Below, in pieces: positions 1 to 9,355 of a DNA stretch of 25,309 nt. Made by a program: the position numbers and the translations under genes. Numbering within the stretch: the first letter of the stretch is position 1; every line of letters starts with the position of its first letter. The notes under the pieces are model-generated. The model did not search any database, was not told the DNA's origin, and saw only the letters and a list, made by a program, of their open reading frames with translations. The DNA lies in NCBI GenBank assembly GCA_050874365.1, contig JBNMKN010000013.1, positions 1 to 25,309 on the forward strand. Direction: 5' to 3'. Source of the DNA: Eshraghiella sp050874365. GTDB lineage: Bacteria > Bacillota > Clostridia > Lachnospirales > Lachnospiraceae.

Positions 1-10
1 GCAGGTACTT

Positions 11-51
11 GGCTGGAAAACGCCAATAGAAAAACGCCATGAGCTGGAAAC
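11..51. repeat. Short imperfect tandem repeat at the window edge
   Basis: The bases GAAAACGCCA at 16-25 recur as GAAAAACGCCA at 29-39, and GGCTGGAAAAC at 11-21 recurs as AGCTGGAAAC at 42-51. The element lies in the 123 bases downstream of the SMC gene stop, which contain no convincing gene. It could be the end of a dispersed intergenic repeat or of a structured RNA, but only its edge is visible here. Confidence 0.35.
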
Positions 52-123
52 ATAACCACTTATATTCGGTGATATATCTATAGTATCATATCATTCCTTT
101 TATTTTAAAAACCTGGTGTCACA

Positions 124-3100
124 TCATTGACTAATGTACAGTTTTAAAGTGGTTTGTGTGAATTCTGTTACGTTGTAATCGGAATCCTCCGTATTTACCT
201 GACTTCTGTAATCCACTACAACTGTCTGTTGTCTGTCACCGACCATTTTCTGACCGAGTATATAATTCACATCAAACATCCTCGTAATTGCAGGTGTTGC
301 GCCTCTTGCCGGAACAATAAGCTGTACATGATTGGTTTTAAGGAGTTTAAAAATCGGCTCCCAGATATATATATCTTTTGCGGCTCCAAACGGATTATCA
401 ATAAAAATTGTATTTCCAGAAATTCCCATATCAAAGGACGAATTTATGCTTGAGATATAATGAATGACCGCTATTAAAAACTGGATATAAATTCCCTGCG
501 ACTGTCCTGTGCTTCCCACAGCTTCCTCGTATTTTAAGTATCTGCTCCTGTCTTTCATATGTTCCCTTTTATACAGGCATAACCTGATACTGTTCATATC
601 GCTTACAATTACAGAAAACAGTTTTTTCCACGATAACTGGTTTTTAATATATTTTAATTTATCGTCCTGTGTGTCAAAAGTATCTGCCCTTGCGATTGTA
701 TCGTTTATATATGTTGTCATTTTTTCTTTGTAAAATTCCTCTTTTATATAAGGAATCTGTAAAGTAATTACAGGAACAGGCTCGCCGTCAAGATTTATCT
801 TTGAAAGCTTTGGCAGACGTTCAAGCTCTGTACGGATATTGCTGCAGATCTGGATACAACGCTCCTCGAAATTATCTGCAATCTGCTGTAAATCTCTTAT
901 GCCCTGCTCCACATTGTCTCTTTCAAGTGCAATATAATCTGCGGTTTCTTTAAGCCCTTTTATCATATCCTCAACATCTTCTGCAGATTCAGGTGCATTA
1001 AGGCTCAGTTTGATTTCTGCCGCAAGGTCATAAGCCTCCAATCCGTACAAATCATCGGATAACTTCTGTTTATCATTGAGAAAAGTATTTTTCTTACGCT
1101 GTTCATCACGTCTTAACCTGTCATACTTTTTCTCAACTTCTTCATAATTCCCGGTGATATCGTCTTCCGTAGGAATATTCTCGTCCTCCGGTATATAAAT
1201 TCCCACGGCTCTGAATATTCTCTCGATATCTCTTTCCATAACAAGAAGGTCCCTGTTACTGTCGTCAATCTTTTTTAATTCTTTCTCAATATCCTGTATT
1301 CCTGCTGTAATAGCAGATATTTCCTGACGTCCCGTAACAATGTATGCCTGCGGGTCATTAAATTTTTCTCTGACAAATTCTCCGTACTGTTCTTCATAAA
1401 GCTTCTTACCATGCCATATACTTCCTTCAATACGATTCTTCTGTGCCTGTTCGGAATTAATTATACCGTCGGTTTTGTCTATTTCTGATTTAATTTTATC
1501 AAGCTGGTTTTTGATTACTAATCTTTCATCAACAGATGCTTTTGAAAAAAGTCCTTCCTCTTTTGCTTTCTTTGCCTCCGCTACGGTAAAGCCGTAATAC
1601 TTAAGATTGTCAATGTTTTTCTTAATGAGTTCGTCATAACGTGCAAGCTGTTTTTCTTTATCCGCCAGCTCGCCCATTTCATCGGAAATAATTTTTCTTA
1701 AAGCTCCTGCCCTGATATTGATTTCTTCTTCCCCAATATCAGGTTCTTTTGCTTCTCCGTCGAAATAAGGCTCAAACTTTTCCTTATATTCCTTAGCGAT
1801 TGTGTCAGCTTCTTCTTCAAAACTTTTTCTTATATTTTCTTTTTCAGTAAGGATTGCGTCACATGACCTGACTTTTCTTGACAGGTCTCCGTGTTCCTTA
1901 GTAAGTTCATCTGTAAGTTTTTCACAAGCTCTTACATTTTCATATAAAGAAGCCAGTCTGTCGGTATTTTCTTTTATCTTTTTATAAAGTAAAAGATTGT
2001 CAGCCACTTCACCGTTATGTGCCTGCTCCCTTTCAAAAGAAGTTTTGTAACCGTCAAGACGTTTTTTTGACATCTCCATATCCTCACTAATTCTGTTAAG
2101 ATATGATGTAAGTCTCTCTTTTTCTTCTTTTATGTCCTCCGGTGCTCTGTAAGATAAGTTGGCATTAAGTTCATTTTCTGCATATCGGCAGAAATATAAA
2201 TCTTTGCTTATAACATCATATTTATCATTTAATCTCGCAAGGACATCCTTTTCTTTTTCAATATCTTCACTTATTTTTATAAGCTCGGAATTAGAACCTG
2301 TTCCATTAAATATAAACGATAAATCATGGCATGCCCCTACCATGTTTTCTTTATCGGTTCTTAAAATATTATCTGTTTTCACAACAGGAATAATATAAGA
2401 GCCTGTGTTAAGGGAATAAAGCATTTCGTCATGTTTTATTTCTTCATAGCTGTCCCCGGCAAAAATCATATATGGCAGCATAGGATTTTCCGCAATATAA
2501 TCACTGCGTTCGTTATCCTCCATTGATGCGATATACTCGGCTCCGCTTTTTACGTCATCATACCTGCTTTTCAGATATGAAAGGACTTCTTTATAACATC
2601 TGTCATATTCAGGAAGTTTATTTTCACTTATTGCTTTTTCGTAATTACCAAGATACTTGATTCTGCCTTTTGCTTCAACGATATTTTCGGTAATCTCAGC
2701 TAACACTTTTTCTATTTTTTCAATAAGCTGCTCAATGTCATTCTCACCGTATACATTTTTAATCTGGTTTAAGTCAGTTAAAAGATGCTGTTCTTTTTCA
2801 TACAGCTTTGCAGCCCTGTCTTCCTCGTTTTTCATAAAGGAAATCTCTGTTTCCGTCTTAAGATATTCCCTGTTTAAATAAGAAATATTATTTTCCTCCT
2901 CCGAAATATGGGAAGTGTAATCGGATAAAGCCTTGTCAGATGATTTAAGCATATCCTCTGCTTTGGAAATTATATCTTCGATACCCGCATTGGATGTGAG
3001 GTTACATCCAAGCATAAGTTCATCCGTGTTTTTATTAAGTTCTTCAAGTTCGTTTTTAAGTTGTTTTAACTGACCCTGGTTTTTATTGATTTCACCGTAA

Positions 3101-4515
3101 ACATTAAGTTTTTTATCGGCTGCCTCATCCCTGTCTGCACTAACTTTTTCTGTCAAAGCCTTAATTTCATTAATCTGTGCTTCCAGTTTTGATATTTTAC
3201 CGTCAACAATCGTCTTTTTAAAAGCCGCAAGCTGTGATAATTCTTTTAAAACGTCTTCTCTATTCCATGTGCTGTTGGATATCAGCTCTTTAAGTTCATC
3301 ATATCTTGCCTTGTTTTCAACGTAATCAAAATAATCCGAAGCTGCTTTTCCATACCTCAGATTCTCTTTAAGCCTGTCATAAGAAGATAAAAGTGTCTCC
3401 TTCTCTGCTGCCGTTTCGGCAATCAGCTTCTCTAACTGTTCCAGTTCTATCGTTTCGGTCTCAATTTCCGCAATAGCTGTACGTCTTTTGATTTCATTAA
3501 TATGTGCTGCGAGCTCGTCTTTTCTGTTGCCAAGCTCCTCCGTCTTTGCCTTTTCTCCCGCAAGTCTCATCCTGCACACACGGAGACATTTTATAAGCTC
3601 GTCCTCCGTCTTTTTCTTTTCCTCAAATATCTTTTTATATTCGCCAATCTTATCGGTAAATACATTAATAAGCCTTATCTGCTCGTCATATTTATCTATG
3701 TCTGTTTTGCGTTTTGATAACTCCGTAAGTTTTTCCTTCATATCAAAAAGCGTCTTTGCCATCTGGGAATCGTCTTCATTACCTTTGCGAATCCTGTTAT
3801 TATATGACTTTTCTATAATGCCCTCTATCAAAAGGTCCTCTATGATTTTCCTGGTTGTCTTATAATTGGTCTCAAAATATGTACGCACATGACCTTCTGT
3901 TTTATTAATTCCACGGATAATTTCCCACTGGCTTTCGTGAAGTCCGTACTCGCTTATAAAATTCTGGTAATCTCCCTTTCTTTCAAAAATTCTTACTTCA
4001 ACGCCGTAATCTTTTTTCTCCAAATCCCTTAAGTATGATTTAAGACCGTTGTAGGTAATTCGTTCATTGCCCTTGCTGAGTGGAAGATTTTTTATATCAT
4101 TATCTCCGAATTCCTTATAAAAAATACAGTAGTTAAAATATTCGATATTGGCAGTTTCGTTCTTTCGTTCGGCAGAATCCGAGGCTTCTTTTGCTTTTCT
4201 TGCACAGAAGCCTGTGGTCATATATTTCATTCCGTTTTTGACACAGCCCGCATCCAGCTTCCATTCTATGAGCGAATGTATCGTTGTGTTATCGCAGCCC
4301 GGTCTGAAAAGCTTCTCTATCGGCTGTTTATCGTCAAGGGTACAGTTAGGAATCATATTCTGTAAAAGCAGGAGCATTAACACACTTTTACCGCCACCGT
4401 TTGCAAGGTCATAAATGGTATTCCTGCATGAAAATCTCATAAAAAAATCATCATAATACTGTGTGCCGAAATTATATTTTACATTGTTTACTCTGATTCT
4501 GTTAATCTGTGGCAT
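124..4515 (-). CDS. jetC: SMC-like ATPase, JetC (Wadjet type III) / MksB family
   Basis: This 1463-residue protein is a condensin-like ABC-type ATPase expected to act on DNA with the two proteins encoded just upstream. Walker A is at residues 39-44 (NGGGKS, Lys43). The ABC signature-like GSTGQSQG is at 1344-1351, and Walker B is at about 1379-1387 (IFIDNPFG, Asp1383). The long charged middle, about 240-560 and 780-1270, is rich in Glu, Lys and Leu and reads as two coiled-coil arms around a hinge-like region, as in SMC proteins. The position after the Walker B Asp, usually the catalytic Glu, is Asn1384. The start is supported by AGGGAGGA a few bases upstream. The start overlaps the end of the jetB-like gene by 14 nt, implying coupled translation. 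The family call rests on motifs, size and the kleisin/WHD/SMC gene order; MksB is an equally fair name. Confidence 0.8.
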   Translation of the reverse strand: MPQINRIRVNNVKYNFGTQYYDDFFMRFSCRNTIYDLANGGGKSVLMLLLLQNMIPNCTLDDKQPIEKLFRPGCDNTTIHSLIEWKLDAGCVKNGMKYMTTGFCARKAKEASDSAERKNETANIEYFNYCIFYKEFGDNDIKNLPLSKGNERITYNGLKSYLRDLEKKDYGVEVRIFERKGDYQNFISEYGLHESQWEIIRGINKTEGHVRTYFETNYKTTRKIIEDLLIEGIIEKSYNNRIRKGNEDDSQMAKTLFDMKEKLTELSKRKTDIDKYDEQIRLINVFTDKIGEYKKIFEEKKKTEDELIKCLRVCRMRLAGEKAKTEELGNRKDELAAHINEIKRRTAIAEIETETIELEQLEKLIAETAAEKETLLSSYDRLKENLRYGKAASDYFDYVENKARYDELKELISNSTWNREDVLKELSQLAAFKKTIVDGKISKLEAQINEIKALTEKVSADRDEAADKKLNVYGEINKNQGQLKQLKNELEELNKNTDELMLGCNLTSNAGIEDIISKAEDMLKSSDKALSDYTSHISEEENNISYLNREYLKTETEISFMKNEEDRAAKLYEKEQHLLTDLNQIKNVYGENDIEQLIEKIEKVLAEITENIVEAKGRIKYLGNYEKAISENKLPEYDRCYKEVLSYLKSRYDDVKSGAEYIASMEDNERSDYIAENPMLPYMIFAGDSYEEIKHDEMLYSLNTGSYIIPVVKTDNILRTDKENMVGACHDLSFIFNGTGSNSELIKISEDIEKEKDVLARLNDKYDVISKDLYFCRYAENELNANLSYRAPEDIKEEKERLTSYLNRISEDMEMSKKRLDGYKTSFEREQAHNGEVADNLLLYKKIKENTDRLASLYENVRACEKLTDELTKEHGDLSRKVRSCDAILTEKENIRKSFEEEADTIAKEYKEKFEPYFDGEAKEPDIGEEEINIRAGALRKIISDEMGELADKEKQLARYDELIKKNIDNLKYYGFTVAEAKKAKEEGLFSKASVDERLVIKNQLDKIKSEIDKTDGIINSEQAQKNRIEGSIWHGKKLYEEQYGEFVREKFNDPQAYIVTGRQEISAITAGIQDIEKELKKIDDSNRDLLVMERDIERIFRAVGIYIPEDENIPTEDDITGNYEEVEKKYDRLRRDEQRKKNTFLNDKQKLSDDLYGLEAYDLAAEIKLSLNAPESAEDVEDMIKGLKETADYIALERDNVEQGIRDLQQIADNFEERCIQICSNIRTELERLPKLSKINLDGEPVPVITLQIPYIKEEFYKEKMTTYINDTIARADTFDTQDDKLKYIKNQLSWKKLFSVIVSDMNSIRLCLYKREHMKDRSRYLKYEEAVGSTGQSQGIYIQFLIAVIHYISSINSSFDMGISGNTIFIDNPFGAAKDIYIWEPIFKLLKTNHVQLIVPARGATPAITRMFDVNYILGQKMVGDRQQTVVVDYRSQVNTEDSDYNVTEFTQTTLKLYISQ

Positions 4516-5218
4516 TTTCGTCCTCCCTGTTTAAAATTTCATATAAACGTCCTTTATTTTCTTCAAAATATTTTTCTGCCATCGCTTTAAACCTGTCAGT
4601 AGGGTAGTATTTTTCATTGGTTTCAACAAAAAGTGCCTGTGCCGTCAAAAAATTAAATGTCAGCTTCACATACCCTGTCCTTGAATTTCTTGCTGCCCTC
4701 ACGCTGCCTTTGTCTTCAATGCTCACAATCGGAAGCTCGTCCCATAAAAGGGCAAGGGCCTTGAAAGAATCTTTTTCCTCCTCATCCTGTGTGACGCCGA
4801 TATCGTGGTTAATAATTCCGTGAAGTGAAGCATCCACCGACTTAATAACATCTTCTATTCTTATGTATTCAAGGTAGGTTGCACTTGAAGAATCCTTATA
4901 AAACTCAGTGATAATATTATATATAATAAAATAAACCATAAAAAGCTCTTTATTAACCCTTAATCCCATAAGCCTTTTCAGTTCCTCGTTGGAATATCCG
5001 AACACACGGTTTTTCACTCCTGCACTTATGAAAAGTGTATCGTTATACTCATAAAGATTAAGATTAAGTGCCTTGCAGGTTTCGGTAATGATATCGTACA
5101 CCTCAGAATTGTTGCAGTATTCTTCGTAAAGCATGGTATTCGATTTTTTTCCCACTTCTTCACCTGTAATTAATTTTGACACTATATCCAGTGCTTTGTT
5201 TAAGTTTCTGTTTTCCAT
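4502..5218 (-). CDS. jetB: JetB/MksE-like accessory subunit (DUF6063-like)
   Basis: This 238-residue, mostly helical soluble protein has no signal peptide or membrane segment. By position and size it is the winged-helix subunit (MksE/JetB) that bridges the kleisin and SMC proteins. I recognise it as DUF6063-like from memory; no catalytic motif is visible. The open frame extends to a GTG at 5230, but the ATG at 5218 is preferred because AGTGAGG lies just upstream of it and the GTG falls inside that Shine-Dalgarno sequence. It begins 12 nt after the upstream gene's stop codon and overlaps the SMC gene by 14 nt. The three genes are therefore almost certainly co-translated. Function is inferred from context. 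Confidence 0.7.
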   Translation of the reverse strand: MENRNLNKALDIVSKLITGEEVGKKSNTMLYEEYCNNSEVYDIITETCKALNLNLYEYNDTLFISAGVKNRVFGYSNEELKRLMGLRVNKELFMVYFIIYNIITEFYKDSSSATYLEYIRIEDVIKSVDASLHGIINHDIGVTQDEEEKDSFKALALLWDELPIVSIEDKGSVRAARNSRTGYVKLTFNFLTAQALFVETNEKYYPTDRFKAMAEKYFEENKGRLYEILNREDENATD

Positions 5219-5230
5219 GAATAGCCTCAC

Positions 5231-6769
5231 TTATACTAATGTAATTCTGAAATTGGTTACACTTGCAATGCGGGAAGTCTCTATCTCTTCTTCCTCTCCG
5301 CCCGCAAGCTCCAGATAAAAATGTGCTCCTATAAATTCCGAAAATTCCGGTTCATTCATATATTCTTTAATCATCGCATCAAGAAATGTATCCTCCGACG
5401 CTTCGCCCTGTTCCAGCACATATTCTTTTTTCTCGCAAAGATGAATAAGAAACGTATAGTAATCTCCGTTTTCAAGAACCTTATCGGACAAAATATTTCT
5501 GACCTGCTCATTGTATTCGGTAAACATAACTGTCTTTTTTTCTTTTAACAGTCTTAAAAGAATCAAAAATAAAGTTCTGGTATTTCTGTTAAATCTTCTC
5601 TCGTCAAGTTCATCTTCAAAAACAATATCTTTTTCAGGCAGGACATCCTTTTTCTCCGGTTTTTCTTCATTTTCGGGTCTGTAGCTCAACAAATCCTCCA
5701 CTTTGCTCACGTCAAAAGTCTTTTTGATATTAAGCATAAAAAAAGGTGCCGCAATGTACTCTAATACATCCGTTCTGTCCTCTTTTATAATCCTGTTCAT
5801 AATTCCTTTGAAGTCAAAACGGGTCCTTAACCTTGTAAGCTTGCCTTTTTTGATTATTTCATCTGCTTTGATGCCAAGCTCCGTACAGGCTTTTAAAAGC
5901 TCACTGTGGTTATTCATGGCAACTTTAAGTTCCGTATCTAACCTGTGGATTTCCCTTCCTGTTCTGAAGCCATCACCCCGTCCTGAGTTAATATCGTTTT
6001 CAGTCCTTTTTAAAGCTGTTTCTATAAGCTCCTTATTTTTAACAAAGAGCTTCTGCTCTTCATCAAACCACTTGATGCCCGTGTTAAAAAATTCCTTATA
6101 GCTGTCAAGTCCCGCAAAAATATCCGTTGTAAGAAGTTCCATAACCTGATTTTTCTTTATTCTCAATCTTTTTACTTCTTCATTAATTCTTTTTACGACT
6201 TCGGTTCCGCCCTTGAAATCTTTAGACTTAATCATCTTTTCCAGAAGAAGCTGTTCCACGCTTATACGGCTTTCGTCCCTTATTTCCTTGGTATCAAGAT
6301 AAAATTCTATTCCCTCTGGGCTTATGGAATACCATACCACCCCATCTTCTATTCTGCTTTCAAGTAACCTAACCCTTGAAGTCTTTTTAATTCTATCCAC
6401 AGGGTCGTAGTAAACAAATGAAAAGGGTTTACCGTCATTCTTCAATTTATCAAAAATAAAGTCTGTAAGCTCCTTATATTCCCTGTCACCTGCCACTATA
6501 CCGAAATCCCTTAAAATACAGGATTTCATAAACGCCGCATATTCAGGGTATGTGACTTCACGTTCTTTAAAATTATTTTCCTCAATAAAAAAGCGCAGCA
6601 CAGCCATAATAATATAACCCATATCCAGCCTGTCCTCATATCGTCCTTCCATAAACCATGAAAAGGAGGTCTTTGCCAGTTCAAAAAATGGGTAATATTT
6701 TTTCAGGTTGAGCATACGCTCTCTATGATCTGTTATTATTTCATTAACTAAAATATGTTCCTTACGCAT
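5231..6769 (-). CDS. jetA: JetA/MksF-like kleisin subunit (DUF5716-like)
   Basis: This 512-residue helical, charged cytoplasmic protein has no enzymatic motif. Its place as first gene of a ~500/~240/~1460-residue trio matches the kleisin subunit JetA/MksF, which closes the SMC ring. I recognise the family as DUF5716 (Wadjet JetA) from memory. The open frame can be extended to a TTG at 6808 inside recR. The first ATG, at 6769, leaves a 16-nt gap after the recR stop and is preferred, although its Shine-Dalgarno is weak. An ATG at 6715 preceded by GAGAG is another possibility. An acidic, probably flexible stretch lies after the middle (EENEEKPEKKDVLPEKD). The gene follows recR directly, so it is probably transcribed from the dnaX promoter. 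Confidence 0.7.
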   Translation of the reverse strand: MRKEHILVNEIITDHRERMLNLKKYYPFFELAKTSFSWFMEGRYEDRLDMGYIIMAVLRFFIEENNFKEREVTYPEYAAFMKSCILRDFGIVAGDREYKELTDFIFDKLKNDGKPFSFVYYDPVDRIKKTSRVRLLESRIEDGVVWYSISPEGIEFYLDTKEIRDESRISVEQLLLEKMIKSKDFKGGTEVVKRINEEVKRLRIKKNQVMELLTTDIFAGLDSYKEFFNTGIKWFDEEQKLFVKNKELIETALKRTENDINSGRGDGFRTGREIHRLDTELKVAMNNHSELLKACTELGIKADEIIKKGKLTRLRTRFDFKGIMNRIIKEDRTDVLEYIAAPFFMLNIKKTFDVSKVEDLLSYRPENEEKPEKKDVLPEKDIVFEDELDERRFNRNTRTLFLILLRLLKEKKTVMFTEYNEQVRNILSDKVLENGDYYTFLIHLCEKKEYVLEQGEASEDTFLDAMIKEYMNEPEFSEFIGAHFYLELAGGEEEEIETSRIASVTNFRITLV

Positions 6770-6785
6770 TAGTACATAAACCCCG

Positions 6786-7382
6786 TTACAGTTCAGTACG
6801 CCCTTCAAGGGCTCTTAATAATGTTACTTCATCAATATATTCAAGGTCTCCGCCAACCGGAACACCACTGGCAATTCTTGTTACCTTAATCCCGGTAGGT
6901 TTAATCAGTTTTGAAAGATACATTGCCGTTGCTTCTCCTTCAAGGCTGGAATTGGTAGCTATGATAACCTCGTCCACATCTCCCTGCAGTCTGACTAAAA
7001 GTTCTTTAATCTTTATGTCATTCGGTCCTATTCCAAGCATGGGTGAAATAGCACCGTGGAGAACGTGATACACGCCTTTGTATTTTCCCGTTTTCTCGTA
7101 GGCTACCAAATCCCTCACGTTCTCAACCACCATAATAACCTTGTGGTTACGTTCGGGATTACCGCAAATATTGCACTCATCCCTGTCCGTAAGAGTCTGA
7201 CAGGTCTTGCAATATCTGATATTGTGTTTTGCATCAACAATAGCCTTAGCTAAACCGTCCGCCCTTTCTTCAGGCATATTAATAATATGGAAAGCAAGGC
7301 GTTGTGCTGTTTTAGCTCCAACGCCCGGCAATGCTGATAACTCTTCAATTAATCTGCTTAACTGACTTCCGTAATAGTCCAT
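6786..7382 (-). CDS. recR: Recombination mediator RecR
   Basis: RecR works with RecO (and RecF) to load RecA at single-stranded gaps. The 198-residue length is typical. The helix-hairpin-helix is at about 10-30 (LPGVGAKTAQRLAFHI), a four-Cys zinc finger is at Cys58, Cys61, Cys70 and Cys73, and the Toprim domain starts at about residue 81 (KVIMVVENVRDLVAYEKTG). The ATG overlaps the ybaB stop by one base (TAATG), with GGAGGA upstream inside ybaB. The dnaX-ybaB-recR order is classic for Firmicutes. What is unusual is the SMC-type operon continuing directly downstream. Confidence 0.98.
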   Translation of the reverse strand: MDYYGSQLSRLIEELSALPGVGAKTAQRLAFHIINMPEERADGLAKAIVDAKHNIRYCKTCQTLTDRDECNICGNPERNHKVIMVVENVRDLVAYEKTGKYKGVYHVLHGAISPMLGIGPNDIKIKELLVRLQGDVDEVIIATNSSLEGEATAMYLSKLIKPTGIKVTRIASGVPVGGDLEYIDEVTLLRALEGRTEL

Positions 7383-7729
7383 TAGAATGGAAATCCTCCT
7401 CCGAGTCCACCTGTAATCTTAGCCATTGATTCCTGCGAATAATCTTCAACCTGTCTTATTGCTTCATTGGTGGCAGCCATAATTAAATCTTCTAACATTT
7501 CAATATCATCAGGGTCAACAACCTCCGGCTGTAATTTAACCTTAGTTACTTCTTTTTTTCCTGATATTGTTACTTCCACGGCTCCGCCGCCTGCTGTTGC
7601 CGTAAATTCTTTTTCTTCAAGCTCTTTCTGCTGTTCTTCCATCTGCTTCTGCATTCTCTGTGCCTGCTTCATCAGATTATTCATATTACCGGGCATTGCT
7701 CCTCCCGGAAAACCTCCACGTCTTGCCAT
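7382..7729 (-). CDS. ybaB: YbaB/EbfC nucleoid-associated protein
   Basis: This small DNA-binding protein of 115 residues is usually a homodimer coating the nucleoid. The N-terminus is Gly/Met-rich (FPGGAMPGNMNNLMKQAQRM), then comes a charged helix with QKQMEEQQKELEEKEF. The family-typical segment GGGAVEVTISGKKEVTKVKL follows at about residues 47-66. It lies 20 nt after dnaX and overlaps recR by one base, so it is part of the same operon. It has no catalytic role, and the exact function in this organism is not known. Confidence 0.95.
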   Translation of the reverse strand: MARRGGFPGGAMPGNMNNLMKQAQRMQKQMEEQQKELEEKEFTATAGGGAVEVTISGKKEVTKVKLQPEVVDPDDIEMLEDLIMAATNEAIRQVEDYSQESMAKITGGLGGGFPF

Positions 7730-7749
7730 AATTAAAAATGTCCTTTCTT

Positions 7750-9321
7750 TTATTCTTCTTCTACATCCATTTTAATAAATTCTTTTAAATCTGTAAATGA
7801 CTGATTAAAATCCGCACCCTCGTCAAGAAGCGTTACCTCAACAGGCACCTCTTTACCGATTGTATTTTCTATTATCTGTCTGATGTAATTAAGATGCTCT
7901 TCTCTTTTCATAAATCTGTAAGTAAAGTCATCTTCCGCTACCATGGTGAGCCTGTCATCCACGGCGGTTATTCTCATCTTTTTCAGGTATGCATTATACA
8001 TATTATCCGCCTGACCGATTATTCCGTTCCAATTCTTTACAACTGCCTTTATATCCTCGGGCAAAGCGGTCACGGTATGTCTCACTATCGTCTTGGTCTC
8101 CGGTTTTGCCGTGTAAGAATTATCCGTCTCAACAGGTCTTATCGCACTTAATGCCAACAGGTCTTCTTTTTCCCTTACGAGTTCCTCAACACGTTTCAGT
8201 CTCTCTGTAATGGACGTAATATCTGTTTCCATCTGTGGTCTTGTCATCTTAATCAATGCAACCTCCACAAGGACTCGTTTCTGTGTGGCGTATCTTATAC
8301 CGGCTGACAACTCGGACAGGATTCTTATATACCTCATAGCCTGTTCTTCAGTAATGGCATAGGCTTCTTCCTTAAGCCGTTCAAGATTCTCTTCCGACAT
8401 ATCAATCATATTACCTGCGTTTTCTGTGGTCTTAACCACAAGGATATTACGGACATACCATGTAAAATCTGATACAAACTGCCCTAAATCCCTTCCCTGC
8501 AGAATAAGTTCCTCAAGCTCTGCAATCAGTTCCGGAACATTTTCATTGATTATATCCCGTAGCATTTTGGAAAATATCTCAGTGTCCACTGTTCCCAGCG
8601 TCTCAAGCACATCCTCATACTTAAGTTCACCATTCATATTCACTGCCATACACTGGTCAAGGAGACTAAGCGCATCTCTCATGGCTCCGTCTGCCAGTTT
8701 TGCAATATACCTTAATGCTTTTTCCTCTGCCGGAGCACCCTCTTTATCAACCAGTTCCCTGAGTCTCGCCTCTATGGTGTCCACTGATATTCTCTTAAAA
8801 TCATATCTCTGGCATCTTGACATTATGGTAACAGGTATCTTATGTGCTTCGGTTGTTGCAAGGATAAAGATTACATACGAAGGCGGTTCCTCCAAAGTCT
8901 TAAGTAGTGCATTAAAGGCACCTATTGACAACATATGAACTTCATCGATTATATAAACCTTATATCTTCCTTCTGTCGGTCTGTATGCAACCTCGTCCCT
9001 TATCTGTCGTATATTATCAACACCGTTATTGCTGGCTGCATCTATTTCTATTACATTAAGTGACGAACCGTTAGCAATCGCCTTACATACGGCACATTCC
9101 CCACACGGACTTCCGTCAACGGGATGTTCGCAGTTGACCGCCTTTGCAAGTATCTTGGCAATAGTTGTCTTACCTGTTCCTCTTGTCCCACAAAAAAGAT
9201 ACGCATGACCCACTCTATCCGATTCTATCTGATTCTTAAGTGTCCTTACAATATGTTCCTGCCCTTTTACATCCGAAAATGTATCCGGTCTCCATTTTCT
9301 GTACAAAGCTGTATATGACAT
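7750..9321 (-). CDS. dnaX: DNA polymerase III subunit gamma/tau
   Basis: This is the clamp-loader ATPase of the replicative DNA polymerase, 523 residues. Walker A GTRGTGKT is at 45-52, the zinc-binding Cys are 64, 73, 76 and 79, Walker B with DEVH is at 126-129, sensor 1 FILATTE is at about 152-158, and the SRC arginine-finger motif is at about 168-170. The C-terminus, from about residue 370, is more variable and corresponds to the tau-like part. The protein is shorter than E. coli tau (643 residues) and near other Firmicutes homologues. I noticed no need for a programmed frameshift. A promoter lies 35-63 nt upstream (9356-9384). It heads the run dnaX-ybaB-recR-jetABC. Confidence 0.97.
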   Translation of the reverse strand: MSYTALYRKWRPDTFSDVKGQEHIVRTLKNQIESDRVGHAYLFCGTRGTGKTTIAKILAKAVNCEHPVDGSPCGECAVCKAIANGSSLNVIEIDAASNNGVDNIRQIRDEVAYRPTEGRYKVYIIDEVHMLSIGAFNALLKTLEEPPSYVIFILATTEAHKIPVTIMSRCQRYDFKRISVDTIEARLRELVDKEGAPAEEKALRYIAKLADGAMRDALSLLDQCMAVNMNGELKYEDVLETLGTVDTEIFSKMLRDIINENVPELIAELEELILQGRDLGQFVSDFTWYVRNILVVKTTENAGNMIDMSEENLERLKEEAYAITEEQAMRYIRILSELSAGIRYATQKRVLVEVALIKMTRPQMETDITSITERLKRVEELVREKEDLLALSAIRPVETDNSYTAKPETKTIVRHTVTALPEDIKAVVKNWNGIIGQADNMYNAYLKKMRITAVDDRLTMVAEDDFTYRFMKREEHLNYIRQIIENTIGKEVPVEVTLLDEGADFNQSFTDLKEFIKMDVEEE

Positions 9322-9355
9322 ACTTCACCATTTCCTGTCTTTACTAACTCGTTAT

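Noticed and set aside
1..123. A JetD start or truncated jetD
   Set aside because: All minus-strand frames either stop within a few codons or lack a start with a Shine-Dalgarno. The only frame open to the edge begins weakly and encodes a repeat-like peptide.
3488..3865. 125-residue plus-strand open frame
   Set aside because: It is antisense to the coiled-coil part of the SMC gene, with the Ser/Phe/Leu bias typical of shadows.
6770..6808. Longer start of the kleisin-like gene at a TTG inside recR
   Set aside because: It would overlap recR by 23 nt using a rare start codon; the first ATG at 6769 is simpler.
8426..8938. 170-residue plus-strand open frame
   Set aside because: It is a serine-rich shadow of the dnaX coding strand.
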